A stretch of 34,558 bases of DNA from CAYPEZ01 sp964622275 (GTDB taxonomy: Bacteria > Patescibacteriota > Minisyncoccia > Phycocordibacterales > UBA6899), in NCBI GenBank assembly GCA_964622275.1, contig CAZUMX010000006.1, positions 1-34,558 on the forward strand, in the 5' to 3' direction. The position numbers and the translations under genes are program-made. Shown here one piece after another: positions 22,045 to 31,285 of this stretch. Below the pieces are notes generated by a model, which was not told the DNA's origin, made no database searches, and saw only the letters and a program-made list of their open reading frames with translations. How positions within the stretch are numbered: position 1 is the stretch's first letter; each line of letters starts with the position of its first letter.

Positions 22045-25000
22045 CTATTCTCCAGCGATTATAATACCAGCGATAACGACAGTTCGTACGAATATTGTAC
22101 CAACCTTATACAATCCATCCACTAGTGCACCTCGCATAGAGACCACCGTTCCCTCGACGGAGACACTCACCTCAGCCCCCGCGGCTCTCGAAAATGCTCC
22201 ATTCGCTTTAGTGAGCACTTCCTTCACCACACCCTCCCTACTGCCTATCTTTTCGACAAGTGGTTCAAGCCCATGCTTTGCTTTGCCAAACAAGTGGTTC
22301 AGTTTATTTGACTTCGTTGCCCACTCAATGGATTCGTCGAGTGCTTGCTGACCTAATTTAACTCCACCCCCAAGAGTTCCTCCCATAACAAGGGGAGCAC
22401 TCGCGGTGTACCCTCCGCCACTATATCCACCCGTAAATGCTGGCGTACTTACAGCGGTACTGCCAACCGACTTGGAAGGTATGTTTGAAGGAGCACTTGA
22501 GCCACCTCCCCCTCCCGAAGAAGCCCAAGAGTTCTCAAGAATATTGAGTTGATTGAAAAAGTAATTTGCTTGGGCAAGGGTAATATCTCCCGATTTATAT
22601 GAGGAAGTGACGGCCACCCTTAAATTGGATGCTGCTGACACTTGTTGTGGTGTCGGACCTAATCCACTTGGATCGGAGAGTCTGATGGGATTGTTGATAC
22701 TGTAACTATAGAAGTTCAGCATCTGCGGATTGAGGAGTACCGAGGTCTGGTCAATGGTATCGCCTGCCATTCCAAGGAGATACACGGGTATCTTCCCCAT
22801 CGTGGCGATGTCACGGGAGACAGGATCCTGCCCCGTAAATTGTCCACGCGCGGCATCGTAATAGCGAGCCGAAAGATAATCGAGGTTGGTTGCCGCGTCA
22901 TTGATCTGCCCAATATACTTCCGTTGGGTATCGAAGGAAGTTTGCTTCGCATTGACTCTCACATCCCCAAACGGGAAGTAGTCTAGTGTCTGGGTGGCAA
23001 CGCCGCTACTGTTCGTGAGCATCGTCACACTCTGGATGTTGTCAGAGAGCGCATAGTATGGAGTGGATGATGCTGAGCCGGTCTTCTCGAAGGTCGCAAT
23101 GAGCACTCCCCCAGCGTAGATATTCCGTGTCTTCTTATACCCCCCATTGGTCTGACTGTACATGTTTCCCCAGTATGAGGTGGTGGTGGCGCTGTCCGTC
23201 ACCTGCACTCTCGCTCCTGTGTCATCGTATTTATAGATCTGGGTCCCACTGGCATTCGATGAAGACGCCAATCTATTGTTGTAGTCCCAGTTTAAAGTGG
23301 TAGCGCCATAGCTCGTGAGGTTGCCAGCTCTGTCATATGTGTATGTGGTGGTGGCCACAATAGTGGTGGTACTCGTGGTGCCACTATTGGTGACGCGGGG
23401 TTTAAAGGTGGCTAGAAGCGCAAGCCAGACTTCACTCGTGGGAACACTAAAGTCTGCGAAGGTGGTGGAAGCGCTCGTGAGCACACGATCTTCGGTAGCG
23501 TGACGCTCGACGGTAGCGTTGTTGATCTCAGTCTCCCTCAGTGTGTATCCGGATCCCGCAGTCCAGGTGTCACCGTCCTGCATACTGAAGGCAAGACCGA
23601 AATAGAGTTCGTTGCCTTGGGTGGTTGTGGTCGATCCAGAATTGGGCTTCGTGGAGGTGCCAAAGTTCACTGACCATTTGTCGAGAGGAGACGACGTGGA
23701 GACTCCGGAATACTCATGGACAGAGAATGTCCCCCCAAAAGAATTTGTTACTGTAAAATTAGTTCCCTCACTCACATTCTTTGCGTAAAAAATGGCTCCG
23801 CGGTCCTGTGCGTGAGCGACCTCGGCAATACGGGTATAAGTATTCCCCTTGTTGTCTGAGATGGCGTTTGAGGGGATAGTTCCAAGACAACATACCGTGA
23901 GTCCGACGACGATAAGACTTCCAGTAGCAACACTTGAAGGAAGAGTGATCTGACTTGTCGTACTTGTTTTTCTACTCTGAAGATATGCGGGAGTAGAGGT
24001 CGAGGGGCCACCAGTGACGATGGTCGTCGTAGCAAGGATTTGGGTTACAGCATCAGGATTCGTATAGCCAGTCTGTGCGTATCCATATGAGCCTGCGGGG
24101 CCGAGGAGGAGATTCCCGAGTGGGTCGTAGGTGTACGTTTGCTTATACCCGAGCGTCCCTGTCGCCACTGCGGTTGTCGATGCGCTTGTGAGGCGGTAGA
24201 GGGGGTCGTAGGCATAAGCCACGGTTTTTCTTGCACTCGTGGAGGCCTGCTCGTCGAGCGTCGTGATGTTCCCCACAAGGTCGTAGGTATAGGAAAGATT
24301 TTGGAGCGTCGTGGCACCTTTTTGAGAAAGCTTTTTTGTCAGCCGATACTTCTGTGCGCTGTCATACGTCGAGGTTGAGGTGACGCCGTTCCCGTAGTCG
24401 AGCGCTTCGGTCTGGCCGAGAGGAGTATACGTCATACGCGAGATGACTGTACTCGTCGCAGCGCCGGATTCTTTAGCAAAGACTTTATCGAGAAGACCAG
24501 CGTTGTCGTAGAGATAGACAACGAGAGTCCCGTCTGGATAAGTAATAATGTCTTGCGCCCCATTTCTGAGATACGTGAAGGAGGTCGTAGCGGTAGACTG
24601 GGATGAACCGAGACCAATAGTCTTCCCTTCCGCAGACACCCGTCCAAGCGGATCATAGAGATATGTGGTCGTAGCTTCACTCTGCTTCCTGACGCTGCAG
24701 AGGCGGGTCTTTCCGTTGGTGCAGGTGTCGTAGAAGTATTGGACCTCGGTACCTGGCTGGGCGGTGTAGTTTTCGCTTGTCGGACGATTCAATGCATCGT
24801 AAGCATAAGTAATAGTTTGTCCACGAGGATTCAGGATTTGCGTGACATTTCCCGCATCATCATACACCCTGGTCGTCGTACCAAATGTGGTGTCGACGGA
24901 TGCATGGAGATCTTCAGACAGCGTGAGGCGGCCGAGGTTGTCATAGGTGAAGTTGCGGATATTTCCCACAGAATCAGTAAGCTTGGTGAGTTTCCCCAGA

Positions 25001-28000
25001 CGGTTCCAAAGATACTGCGTGGTACGGGTTGCTACTCCGTCCTGCTCATTTACTTGCGCGATGTTTCCATACGCATCCTTTGTTACCTGCTTCACATTAT
25101 TTAAGGGATCGCGTGTCATGATGCTCCAGCGATCATAGGTATTTGTTGTCACACCAAAAACATCAGTCAGGTGTGTTGAACGGCCTAGTGCGTCGTATTG
25201 ATAGCTTGTATACAGCGCTGCTGTACTCGTGGGGATAGCATATGAACTCGTCGATGAGAAATACGGAAGTGAATCCATGTCCGTAAGTGACTGGGTGTTA
25301 TAGATTGTGTCCAAAGCCATCCAAGCATTTCCAGGTTCTGCTTCTTTGCGCACAGTGATCACACGATCAAAGCCATCAATATAGTTGTAAGAATCCGTTG
25401 ATGTTGCTCCCAAGAGGTAGTCGCGACGAAACACTGATGCCGGCTGTCTATATACTGTCGATATTGTACTTGATGCTGAGGTAATAAGGAGATCGTCCCA
25501 ATAATTCGATACCTGGACATTATTATGACTATTCCCCAGTATGAGAACGAGGTTTGATATTGATGTTTTTGGATTACTGAATGTATACCACGGTGACCAT
25601 GCTCCGCCACCAATCTTGACGCGATGTTGGTCCAACACACAATCAAATTCGATTTGAATGTTGTACCACTGTCCTGCGGCGTAGGTACCAAGGCTTGTGA
25701 ATGTCCCTGCATTTTCTGTATAAATATTTCCATCATTTCCCATTTGAATCAGAAATGCACGTCCCACCCCCCTATCTGATGTAACTCCAAATACGATATT
25801 CGAGGTATCGTGGGAAGTGACCTCTCTCCTCATAGAAAATGTGACAGTTCCCGACACGAGTTCTGCAAAATCACGACGAATTTCCGGCTCATCCGCAGCG
25901 TCATCTGTGATGCTGACAGCTCCGCTTCCTTCCGCCACGACACCTGATTGCAGTCTGTAGTTTTGATGTTGTCCGTGTGTTCCGTGCCAAGCACCCATCC
26001 AGCCAGTTCCTCCCAGCGAGCCTCCAAGGAGTCCGGAGCCAGTATTAAAATTGTCACGCACTAGTCCAGGAAATGTGGCGGTTGCGTTACTCATCCAAGC
26101 GGTATCGTTGTACGCATACTCAGTCTTCAAGACGAGTGTGGTGGGTGTTATCGAATCTGGGATTTTTTCTCGTATCGGCCGATCGAGTCCGTCGAAATCA
26201 ATGACACGCATGCGTGCATTCTCATCAGTACTCGTCGCAACCTTCCCGCTCGAATAGTCATAATTCATCGCAACAGTATGTCCAAGTGCGTTTGTGGTTG
26301 TTGCGACATAAAGATTATATTGGTCATATACATATGTTGTAGTTCCTCCTCGAGGGTCAGTTGAGAGAGTTACAAGTCCGTATGCATTGTATGTTTTTGT
26401 TGTTGATGCATATGTTGAACCGGAAACGAGACGCTCTTCTTTTGTGGGATTTCCTTTCGATACTTGGCCAAAGGAGAGCCCATCATATGTCCATCTTGTA
26501 TCTGAAATTGTTGTCCCAAACTGATCTGTAACAAGAGCTCGAGAAGGGAGAGTCATCCCCACATTTGTTGAACTCGCTGCGTATGAATACGTTGTGGTCG
26601 CACCGTCAGTATCAATATCGGAAAAAGACCAGATCGATGTTCCTGTATCGGTCCCCACAACTTCTCCTAATGTGACACGCACAGAAGGGTTTCCAGTGCT
26701 ATCATCAAAAAGGAATGTTTGAGCGGTTTCTCGATGAGAGGATGAGTTTTCTGGGGCATAAGAAAAAGTCATTAGTTGAATAGGCTTTACAAAATTTCTT
26801 CCATCACCATAATCTGCTCGGGCCCACTTCACAACTGAGGTTTGGATGGGACTTAGACCGTTTGTTGACGGACTCAAAATTTCTGTACGATACGCTCGAC
26901 CAGTCTTCGCAATATGATCATTATACTCTCCTAGATGAGATTCAGTTGTTGAGGCATTTCCTTGATGAAAATATGTCTTAACCACTTCACCTTTATCATT
27001 CGTTTTTTTAATAATTCCAAATCCCGAGAATTTTCGATCGAGTATATTCGCGCCATAATAGGCTCCGTTCTGATACTCAAAGGTTGTCGTTGCTATTACT
27101 CGATGGCTTCCTAGTCCCACTCCAGAGTCAACTCCAATTCCAGATACGGCTTGGTAGACAAATGGTAACCGTTGGTTAAGCATCGTGGTCCCTGTAGCGT
27201 ATTTTGGGCTTGCTTGATATGAAATGGTAATTATTCCGCCATGCTCATTAGTCATTTGACGTAATAGATCTGGAACTGCGCCATTTTTGAGATACACTTT
27301 TCTCACTACTCCTTGTTCCTCGGAAGTTCTGTCGTGAGCTCGAACGATATCAAGAAGCCCATTGCCATCAATGTCGTCAAAACGTACGCCATAATCTTTT
27401 CCGCTTCCATCATTGAAATCTTCGGGGATGGTTCCTGTGGCGTAGATCCAAGATTGACCTAGATTTGGTATGTCTGTTCTCCGGGTTATTCCAACCTGAC
27501 CCTTCATGAGATCTGCTTGTCCGTCAGCATTCATGTCTGCGATTCGCACACCCATATCGGAAGAACTCAGTGCGACTGACGTATTTGCAAAATATTCTTG
27601 TGGGGTATATGCCGGATCGTATGTCCATCCATGTCCAATATTTACATACGCACGTTGGACGTTAGGGTTCTTTCCTGATCGAACAATATCAGTCAGGCCA
27701 TCAGCATTATAGTCGAAGAGACGTACTCCGTAATCGTGCTGACCTCCTGGGGTGTCATCGATAAAAACTTCAGGAACAGCCCAAGAAGCATCGAGGACCC
27801 AGCCTACTCCTGTGTGAAGATAGACTTTTGTTGTCGTCCCCGATGTACTGCTGGCGTAAGCACGGAGGACATCTTGAAGTCCGTCACCGTTCACGTCGGC
27901 AATTTGGACACCTAGATCCTTACCTGAAGTACTAATGAAGCTTTCGGGGAAAATCCATGATGAACTTGCCGTCCATCCGCTTGTGCCGTTGTTCAAGTAG

Positions 28001-31000
28001 ACTATCTTTGTTGAGCTCGCAGCGATAAGATCAACAAGTCCATCCGCATTTATGTCAGCAAACCTTACACCTTTTTCCCCACTGTTATCGGCAAGAACGA
28101 TAGGAACAGTCCAACCATTGCTCCCGCTCCCCGCTGTATCCCATCCTGTCCCTATATTCAGAGCAACATAGCTTGTCCCGTTATTGCGAATCCAGTCGGG
28201 TAGCGCATCCCCGTTAATATCAACAAGGCGATTTCCAAAATCGAAACCATTTGAATCAGTGAAATCAGCCAGAGCCTGGTAACCAGAAGCCCCAACCTCG
28301 CTCCATGTGGTCGTGCTTGTTTGGTAAGAGAACGTAACAGCAGGAAGTGTTGTTGTCCCTACTCCTCCGCTCTCAGAGTAACCCACCTGCGTAATAGAAG
28401 AAAGCATAGTTCTTGATTGGTTATCTCCTGTACCGTACCCAAGTTGATATGTTCGCACGGTTTTTCCTCCCCATTTTGCACTAATCGTAGTAATGGCATA
28501 GCGGGTTTTTACAGGAAATCCATACGTAGACGATGTTGCTTGATCTGATGTCAGACGAAGAGTTCTAGCAAACTCCACGCGCCCCATTGCGCTGCCTCCA
28601 AAGTCCGTATACTCGATAGTGTTTGGGTAGATTTGTCCCCCATCTTTACTATACGTATAAAGTACTTTGTTTCCGTTTGGATCTCGTACTTCTGTCAACA
28701 TCCACCTAAATATTTCAGTTGATGTAGCTACATTGTCGATACGGCTTCCTGTAGACGTCCCAAATATATACATCCAGCCACGCTTATCTCTTGCAACCCA
28801 TGTTCCATCTAGTGCCTGTGTATACCGAAGAAATGATCCATCCTCCACTTTTGCCATATACTCGCCCATGTATCGCATTGTGAAATAGTCTGCCCCACTA
28901 CTCCAGGGACCACCTGTTCCGTACTGGTCAAAAAATTGGATCCTCCAATAATACGTCGACCCGTTTGTCGGAAATGTGGTTGTTGCAAAGATGTTTGGAG
29001 AACGCATTCCGGGTGCAGTTGAACTTGCTAGAGTTTTTCTACCAGAGTCCCAATATATCGAAGATGTTGCGAACAATGAAGATGTTGCGATTTGGATTCG
29101 ATAGTCGACAGCGATAATGGACGTCGAGGCATGCGTGAATGTTGCCGAAAAATATGGAGATGTTGTTGCCACAGAGACAGGATTCACAAGATCTGTCACT
29201 TGAAGGTCGACAGCGCTTGCCGAAGAGACATGTTCCACAACTAGTTTTGGGTCGCTAGCTGATCCACCGGTGTCTGACATGCGAATGTGGAGCCGGCAGC
29301 CAGAATTGGATGTTGTTGGAGGAGATGTCCCATCAATATCATAGACCATGGCAAAACCAAACTTGGTTGTCCCCGTCGCATTGATGTAGGTTGTCCCCGT
29401 CGCATTGAGGGTATAATCCGAATAATTTCCCTGCGTCATAGATGCAACGGATTTATCAGAAGACAATCGCGTGAATGTAAAGTTTTGATGGTCGGAGGTC
29501 GAAAGTGTGTTTGTTAAAGATGGATTGGCAACAATAATATTGTTTGAGGTATTCCATGTGTCTGAAATCGAGTCAGGAACAAGGGAGAGAGTGGCAGAAG
29601 TCAGTGCTTCTCCTGCAAGTGGAGATGTATCAAATATAAAGATTCCCCGCTGGATAGATTCATAGTTATTACTTGAAGTTACTGTCCCCGCTGCAGCACG
29701 AGGAGACGTTTCGGTTACACTCGCAATAACCCCAGCGTTTGTTCTTGCGGTCGTCCAAGATGGAACTCCACCGCCCGAACTCCATTCGGTGTGGCCATCC
29801 ACAGGAGTAGTTGATCCAGTTGCTGGATAAAAAATAGAAGTCGTGTTTCCTACTTTCCCCTCAATGATTTTTTGAGAACCAAATTTTTCTTTTTTTATTT
29901 TGATAGTGTGTTCAAGAGAACGGAGGAGCGCCTCTTGCGCGTCTTCACGCAAGAGGACCTTCGTGATTCCTCTTTCGTGATCTGTTGTTGTCCGTATAAT
30001 ATCGCCAGTCGGGTCGTCCACAAGAATAGGCGGATTAAAGATTCTAAAACGCTCAATCTCGACTGTGCCATCAATACCAAATCCAATAGGAGAATCTTCG
30101 GCATCCCATGCTTTTGCGAACACCTGAATACCTCCAGGGATAATTTGCATATCAATAATTTCGATCGAAAAATCATTACGTTTAGTTTTTTGAATTCTTC
30201 CAATTTTTGAAATTGCTTCACTTTTGATAATGCTTGAGTTGTCCGCAGTTCGATCCATGAGAGAGTCCAGAATCGGGTGCGTGCTTGAAGCTCTTGTGGA
30301 AGAGGTCGGATCCACACCATTGCTTGATGATGCCGTCGATACAGAAGAAGCTATTTCATTATCCGAGGTGGAGGAAGCAAATTTGTCTGATAATGATGTC
30401 AATTCTTGCGTGCTCGATGCATCTGTTTCTCCGTCTGTCTTTACGAATTCTTCTGAGGATGTAGATACTGTAGATGTTTCACTAAAAGTAGAGAGAAGAT
30501 CAAGTTGCGCAAGAGGAGTCGAAGAGCCTAGTGCACTTGAGAAGAACCCAAGTAACGAATTTGGTGTTGTTGTGCTTAGGGCAGGAAGAATTTCACCAGA
30601 AAGTGAGGAATAATAATATGAGTGTGAAGAATCCTGGTTGAATAACTTATCCAGTCCAATTTTATTCATTCGCTCAATGTACGGAATAGAAATTCCCCAC
30701 CCGTATCCAAATAATGAGTCATTGCGTTTTGCATCGCTCGAATAATTAAGTTTAAGGTCTGGTTGAACCCCATTCCTTCCTGGAGGGATAGAGATTGGAT
30801 ATGTGTAGGTAAAAGGTCCACCATTAAAATTTCCGTAGAAGAAATTACTTGGACTCAGCGCCTCACGCGACAAACGGTAAGGATCGTCGCTCTGAGATGG
30901 CCCAGAAGGTCCAGCAGCAGAAGATTGACTTTCTGGAATCGCTGGCTCTTGTTGAACAGGAGACGCAATCGACTGGTTATCAACGGGTGACAATAACGAA

Positions 31001-31203
31001 TTCGTTTCCTGTGTGGATTCTTCTGAAGAAGGAGTGACAGAGGCTTGAGCTTCAGAATCTAGGCTCGTTGTTTCTTCAGCAAAGGTAAGCAAAGGATACT
31101 GGAGAAGAATACTCACCAATAAAATAACAGATATTACTACAGGAAGAGAGCCTCCTCGATTGAATGCCACAAGCAAAGGTTGGGAACGACCTTGCGTAGT
31201 CAT
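22045..31203 (-). CDS. Giant exported RHS/SpvB-type polymorphic toxin
   Basis: A 3052-residue protein. In order: Sec signal or anchor (about 17-42, VVISVILLVSILLQYPLLTFAEE); Ser/Gln linker; SpvB-like start of the TcB/RHS shell (about 106-182, TYTYPISIPPGRNGVQPDL); a DNRLRE-like beta domain (about 490-660); a fibronectin-like domain (to 780); six FG-GAP/VCBS units (about 985-1290) with D-x-N-x-D-G-type calcium loops such as ADVNGDGLQDVL. YD/RHS repeats then run from about 1570, interrupted by a LamG-like domain (about 1717-1907) and a second beta domain (about 2388-2604). The RHS core (RKYIGQINDAATNLDYLSAR, FTGQDPVSRD) ends at NPIRLSDPSGL (about 2838-2848). The last 200 residues are variable, with a toxin-like KLNHLFGKAKHGLEPL. 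RHS shells encapsulate and release such C-terminal toxins. The frame is intact, with no frameshift in 9.2 kb. Confidence 0.95.
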   Translation of the reverse strand: MTTQGRSQPLLVAFNRGGSLPVVISVILLVSILLQYPLLTFAEETTSLDSEAQASVTPSSEESTQETNSLLSPVDNQSIASPVQQEPAIPESQSSAAGPSGPSQSDDPYRLSREALSPSNFFYGNFNGGPFTYTYPISIPPGRNGVQPDLKLNYSSDAKRNDSLFGYGWGISIPYIERMNKIGLDKLFNQDSSHSYYYSSLSGEILPALSTTTPNSLLGFFSSALGSSTPLAQLDLLSTFSETSTVSTSSEEFVKTDGETDASSTQELTSLSDKFASSTSDNEIASSVSTASSSNGVDPTSSTRASSTHPILDSLMDRTADNSSIIKSEAISKIGRIQKTKRNDFSIEIIDMQIIPGGIQVFAKAWDAEDSPIGFGIDGTVEIERFRIFNPPILVDDPTGDIIRTTTDHERGITKVLLREDAQEALLRSLEHTIKIKKEKFGSQKIIEGKVGNTTSIFYPATGSTTPVDGHTEWSSGGGVPSWTTARTNAGVIASVTETSPRAAAGTVTSSNNYESIQRGIFIFDTSPLAGEALTSATLSLVPDSISDTWNTSNNIIVANPSLTNTLSTSDHQNFTFTRLSSDKSVASMTQGNYSDYTLNATGTTYINATGTTKFGFAMVYDIDGTSPPTTSNSGCRLHIRMSDTGGSASDPKLVVEHVSSASAVDLQVTDLVNPVSVATTSPYFSATFTHASTSIIAVDYRIQIATSSLFATSSIYWDSGRKTLASSTAPGMRSPNIFATTTFPTNGSTYYWRIQFFDQYGTGGPWSSGADYFTMRYMGEYMAKVEDGSFLRYTQALDGTWVARDKRGWMYIFGTSTGSRIDNVATSTEIFRWMLTEVRDPNGNKVLYTYSKDGGQIYPNTIEYTDFGGSAMGRVEFARTLRLTSDQATSSTYGFPVKTRYAITTISAKWGGKTVRTYQLGYGTGDNQSRTMLSSITQVGYSESGGVGTTTLPAVTFSYQTSTTTWSEVGASGYQALADFTDSNGFDFGNRLVDINGDALPDWIRNNGTSYVALNIGTGWDTAGSGSNGWTVPIVLADNSGEKGVRFADINADGLVDLIAASSTKIVYLNNGTSGWTASSSWIFPESFISTSGKDLGVQIADVNGDGLQDVLRAYASSTSGTTTKVYLHTGVGWVLDASWAVPEVFIDDTPGGQHDYGVRLFDYNADGLTDIVRSGKNPNVQRAYVNIGHGWTYDPAYTPQEYFANTSVALSSSDMGVRIADMNADGQADLMKGQVGITRRTDIPNLGQSWIYATGTIPEDFNDGSGKDYGVRFDDIDGNGLLDIVRAHDRTSEEQGVVRKVYLKNGAVPDLLRQMTNEHGGIITISYQASPKYATGTTMLNQRLPFVYQAVSGIGVDSGVGLGSHRVIATTTFEYQNGAYYGANILDRKFSGFGIIKKTNDKGEVVKTYFHQGNASTTESHLGEYNDHIAKTGRAYRTEILSPSTNGLSPIQTSVVKWARADYGDGRNFVKPIQLMTFSYAPENSSSHRETAQTFLFDDSTGNPSVRVTLGEVVGTDTGTSIWSFSDIDTDGATTTYSYAASSTNVGMTLPSRALVTDQFGTTISDTRWTYDGLSFGQVSKGNPTKEERLVSGSTYASTTKTYNAYGLVTLSTDPRGGTTTYVYDQYNLYVATTTNALGHTVAMNYDYSSGKVATSTDENARMRVIDFDGLDRPIREKIPDSITPTTLVLKTEYAYNDTAWMSNATATFPGLVRDNFNTGSGLLGGSLGGTGWMGAWHGTHGQHQNYRLQSGVVAEGSGAVSITDDAADEPEIRRDFAELVSGTVTFSMRREVTSHDTSNIVFGVTSDRGVGRAFLIQMGNDGNIYTENAGTFTSLGTYAAGQWYNIQIEFDCVLDQHRVKIGGGAWSPWYTFSNPKTSISNLVLILGNSHNNVQVSNYWDDLLITSASSTISTVYRQPASVFRRDYLLGATSTDSYNYIDGFDRVITVRKEAEPGNAWMALDTIYNTQSLTDMDSLPYFSSTSSYAIPTSTAALYTSYQYDALGRSTHLTDVFGVTTNTYDRWSIMTRDPLNNVKQVTKDAYGNIAQVNEQDGVATRTTQYLWNRLGKLTKLTDSVGNIRNFTYDNLGRLTLSEDLHASVDTTFGTTTRVYDDAGNVTQILNPRGQTITYAYDALNRPTSENYTAQPGTEVQYFYDTCTNGKTRLCSVRKQSEATTTYLYDPLGRVSAEGKTIGLGSSQSTATTSFTYLRNGAQDIITYPDGTLVVYLYDNAGLLDKVFAKESGAATSTVISRMTYTPLGQTEALDYGNGVTSTSTYDSAQKYRLTKKLSQKGATTLQNLSYTYDLVGNITTLDEQASTSARKTVAYAYDPLYRLTSASTTAVATGTLGYKQTYTYDPLGNLLLGPAGSYGYAQTGYTNPDAVTQILATTTIVTGGPSTSTPAYLQSRKTSTTSQITLPSSVATGSLIVVGLTVCCLGTIPSNAISDNKGNTYTRIAEVAHAQDRGAIFYAKNVSEGTNFTVTNSFGGTFSVHEYSGVSTSSPLDKWSVNFGTSTKPNSGSTTTTQGNELYFGLAFSMQDGDTWTAGSGYTLRETEINNATVERHATEDRVLTSASTTFADFSVPTSEVWLALLATFKPRVTNSGTTSTTTIVATTTYTYDRAGNLTSYGATTLNWDYNNRLASSSNASGTQIYKYDDTGARVQVTDSATTTSYWGNMYSQTNGGYKKTRNIYAGGVLIATFEKTGSASSTPYYALSDNIQSVTMLTNSSGVATQTLDYFPFGDVRVNAKQTSFDTQRKYIGQINDAATNLDYLSARYYDAARGQFTGQDPVSRDIATMGKIPVYLLGMAGDTIDQTSVLLNPQMLNFYSYSINNPIRLSDPSGLGPTPQQVSAASNLRVAVTSSYKSGDITLAQANYFFNQLNILENSWASSGGGGGSSAPSNIPSKSVGSTAVSTPAFTGGYSGGGYTASAPLVMGGTLGGGVKLGQQALDESIEWATKSNKLNHLFGKAKHGLEPLVEKIGSREGVVKEVLTKANGAFSRAAGAEVSVSVEGTVVSMRGALVDGLYKVGTIFVRTVVIAGIIIAGE

Positions 31204-31285
31204 GCATTAATCGTACGCCTCTCCTCCCCTGATGTCTTTAGTGGGTGTGGAAAAGTCTGTGAAAAAACTGTGTGTAGAGAAACTT

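Noticed and set aside
27350..28260. Repeated DNA in the RHS gene as a CRISPR-like array
   Set aside because: The repeats are protein-level FG-GAP/VCBS units in a continuous reading frame, with variable spacing and diverged DNA.
31246..31254. DnaA-box-like TTTTCCACA between nrdB and the RHS gene
   Set aside because: A single imperfect box with no cluster, AT-rich unwinding element or dnaA/dnaN neighbour, so not an origin.
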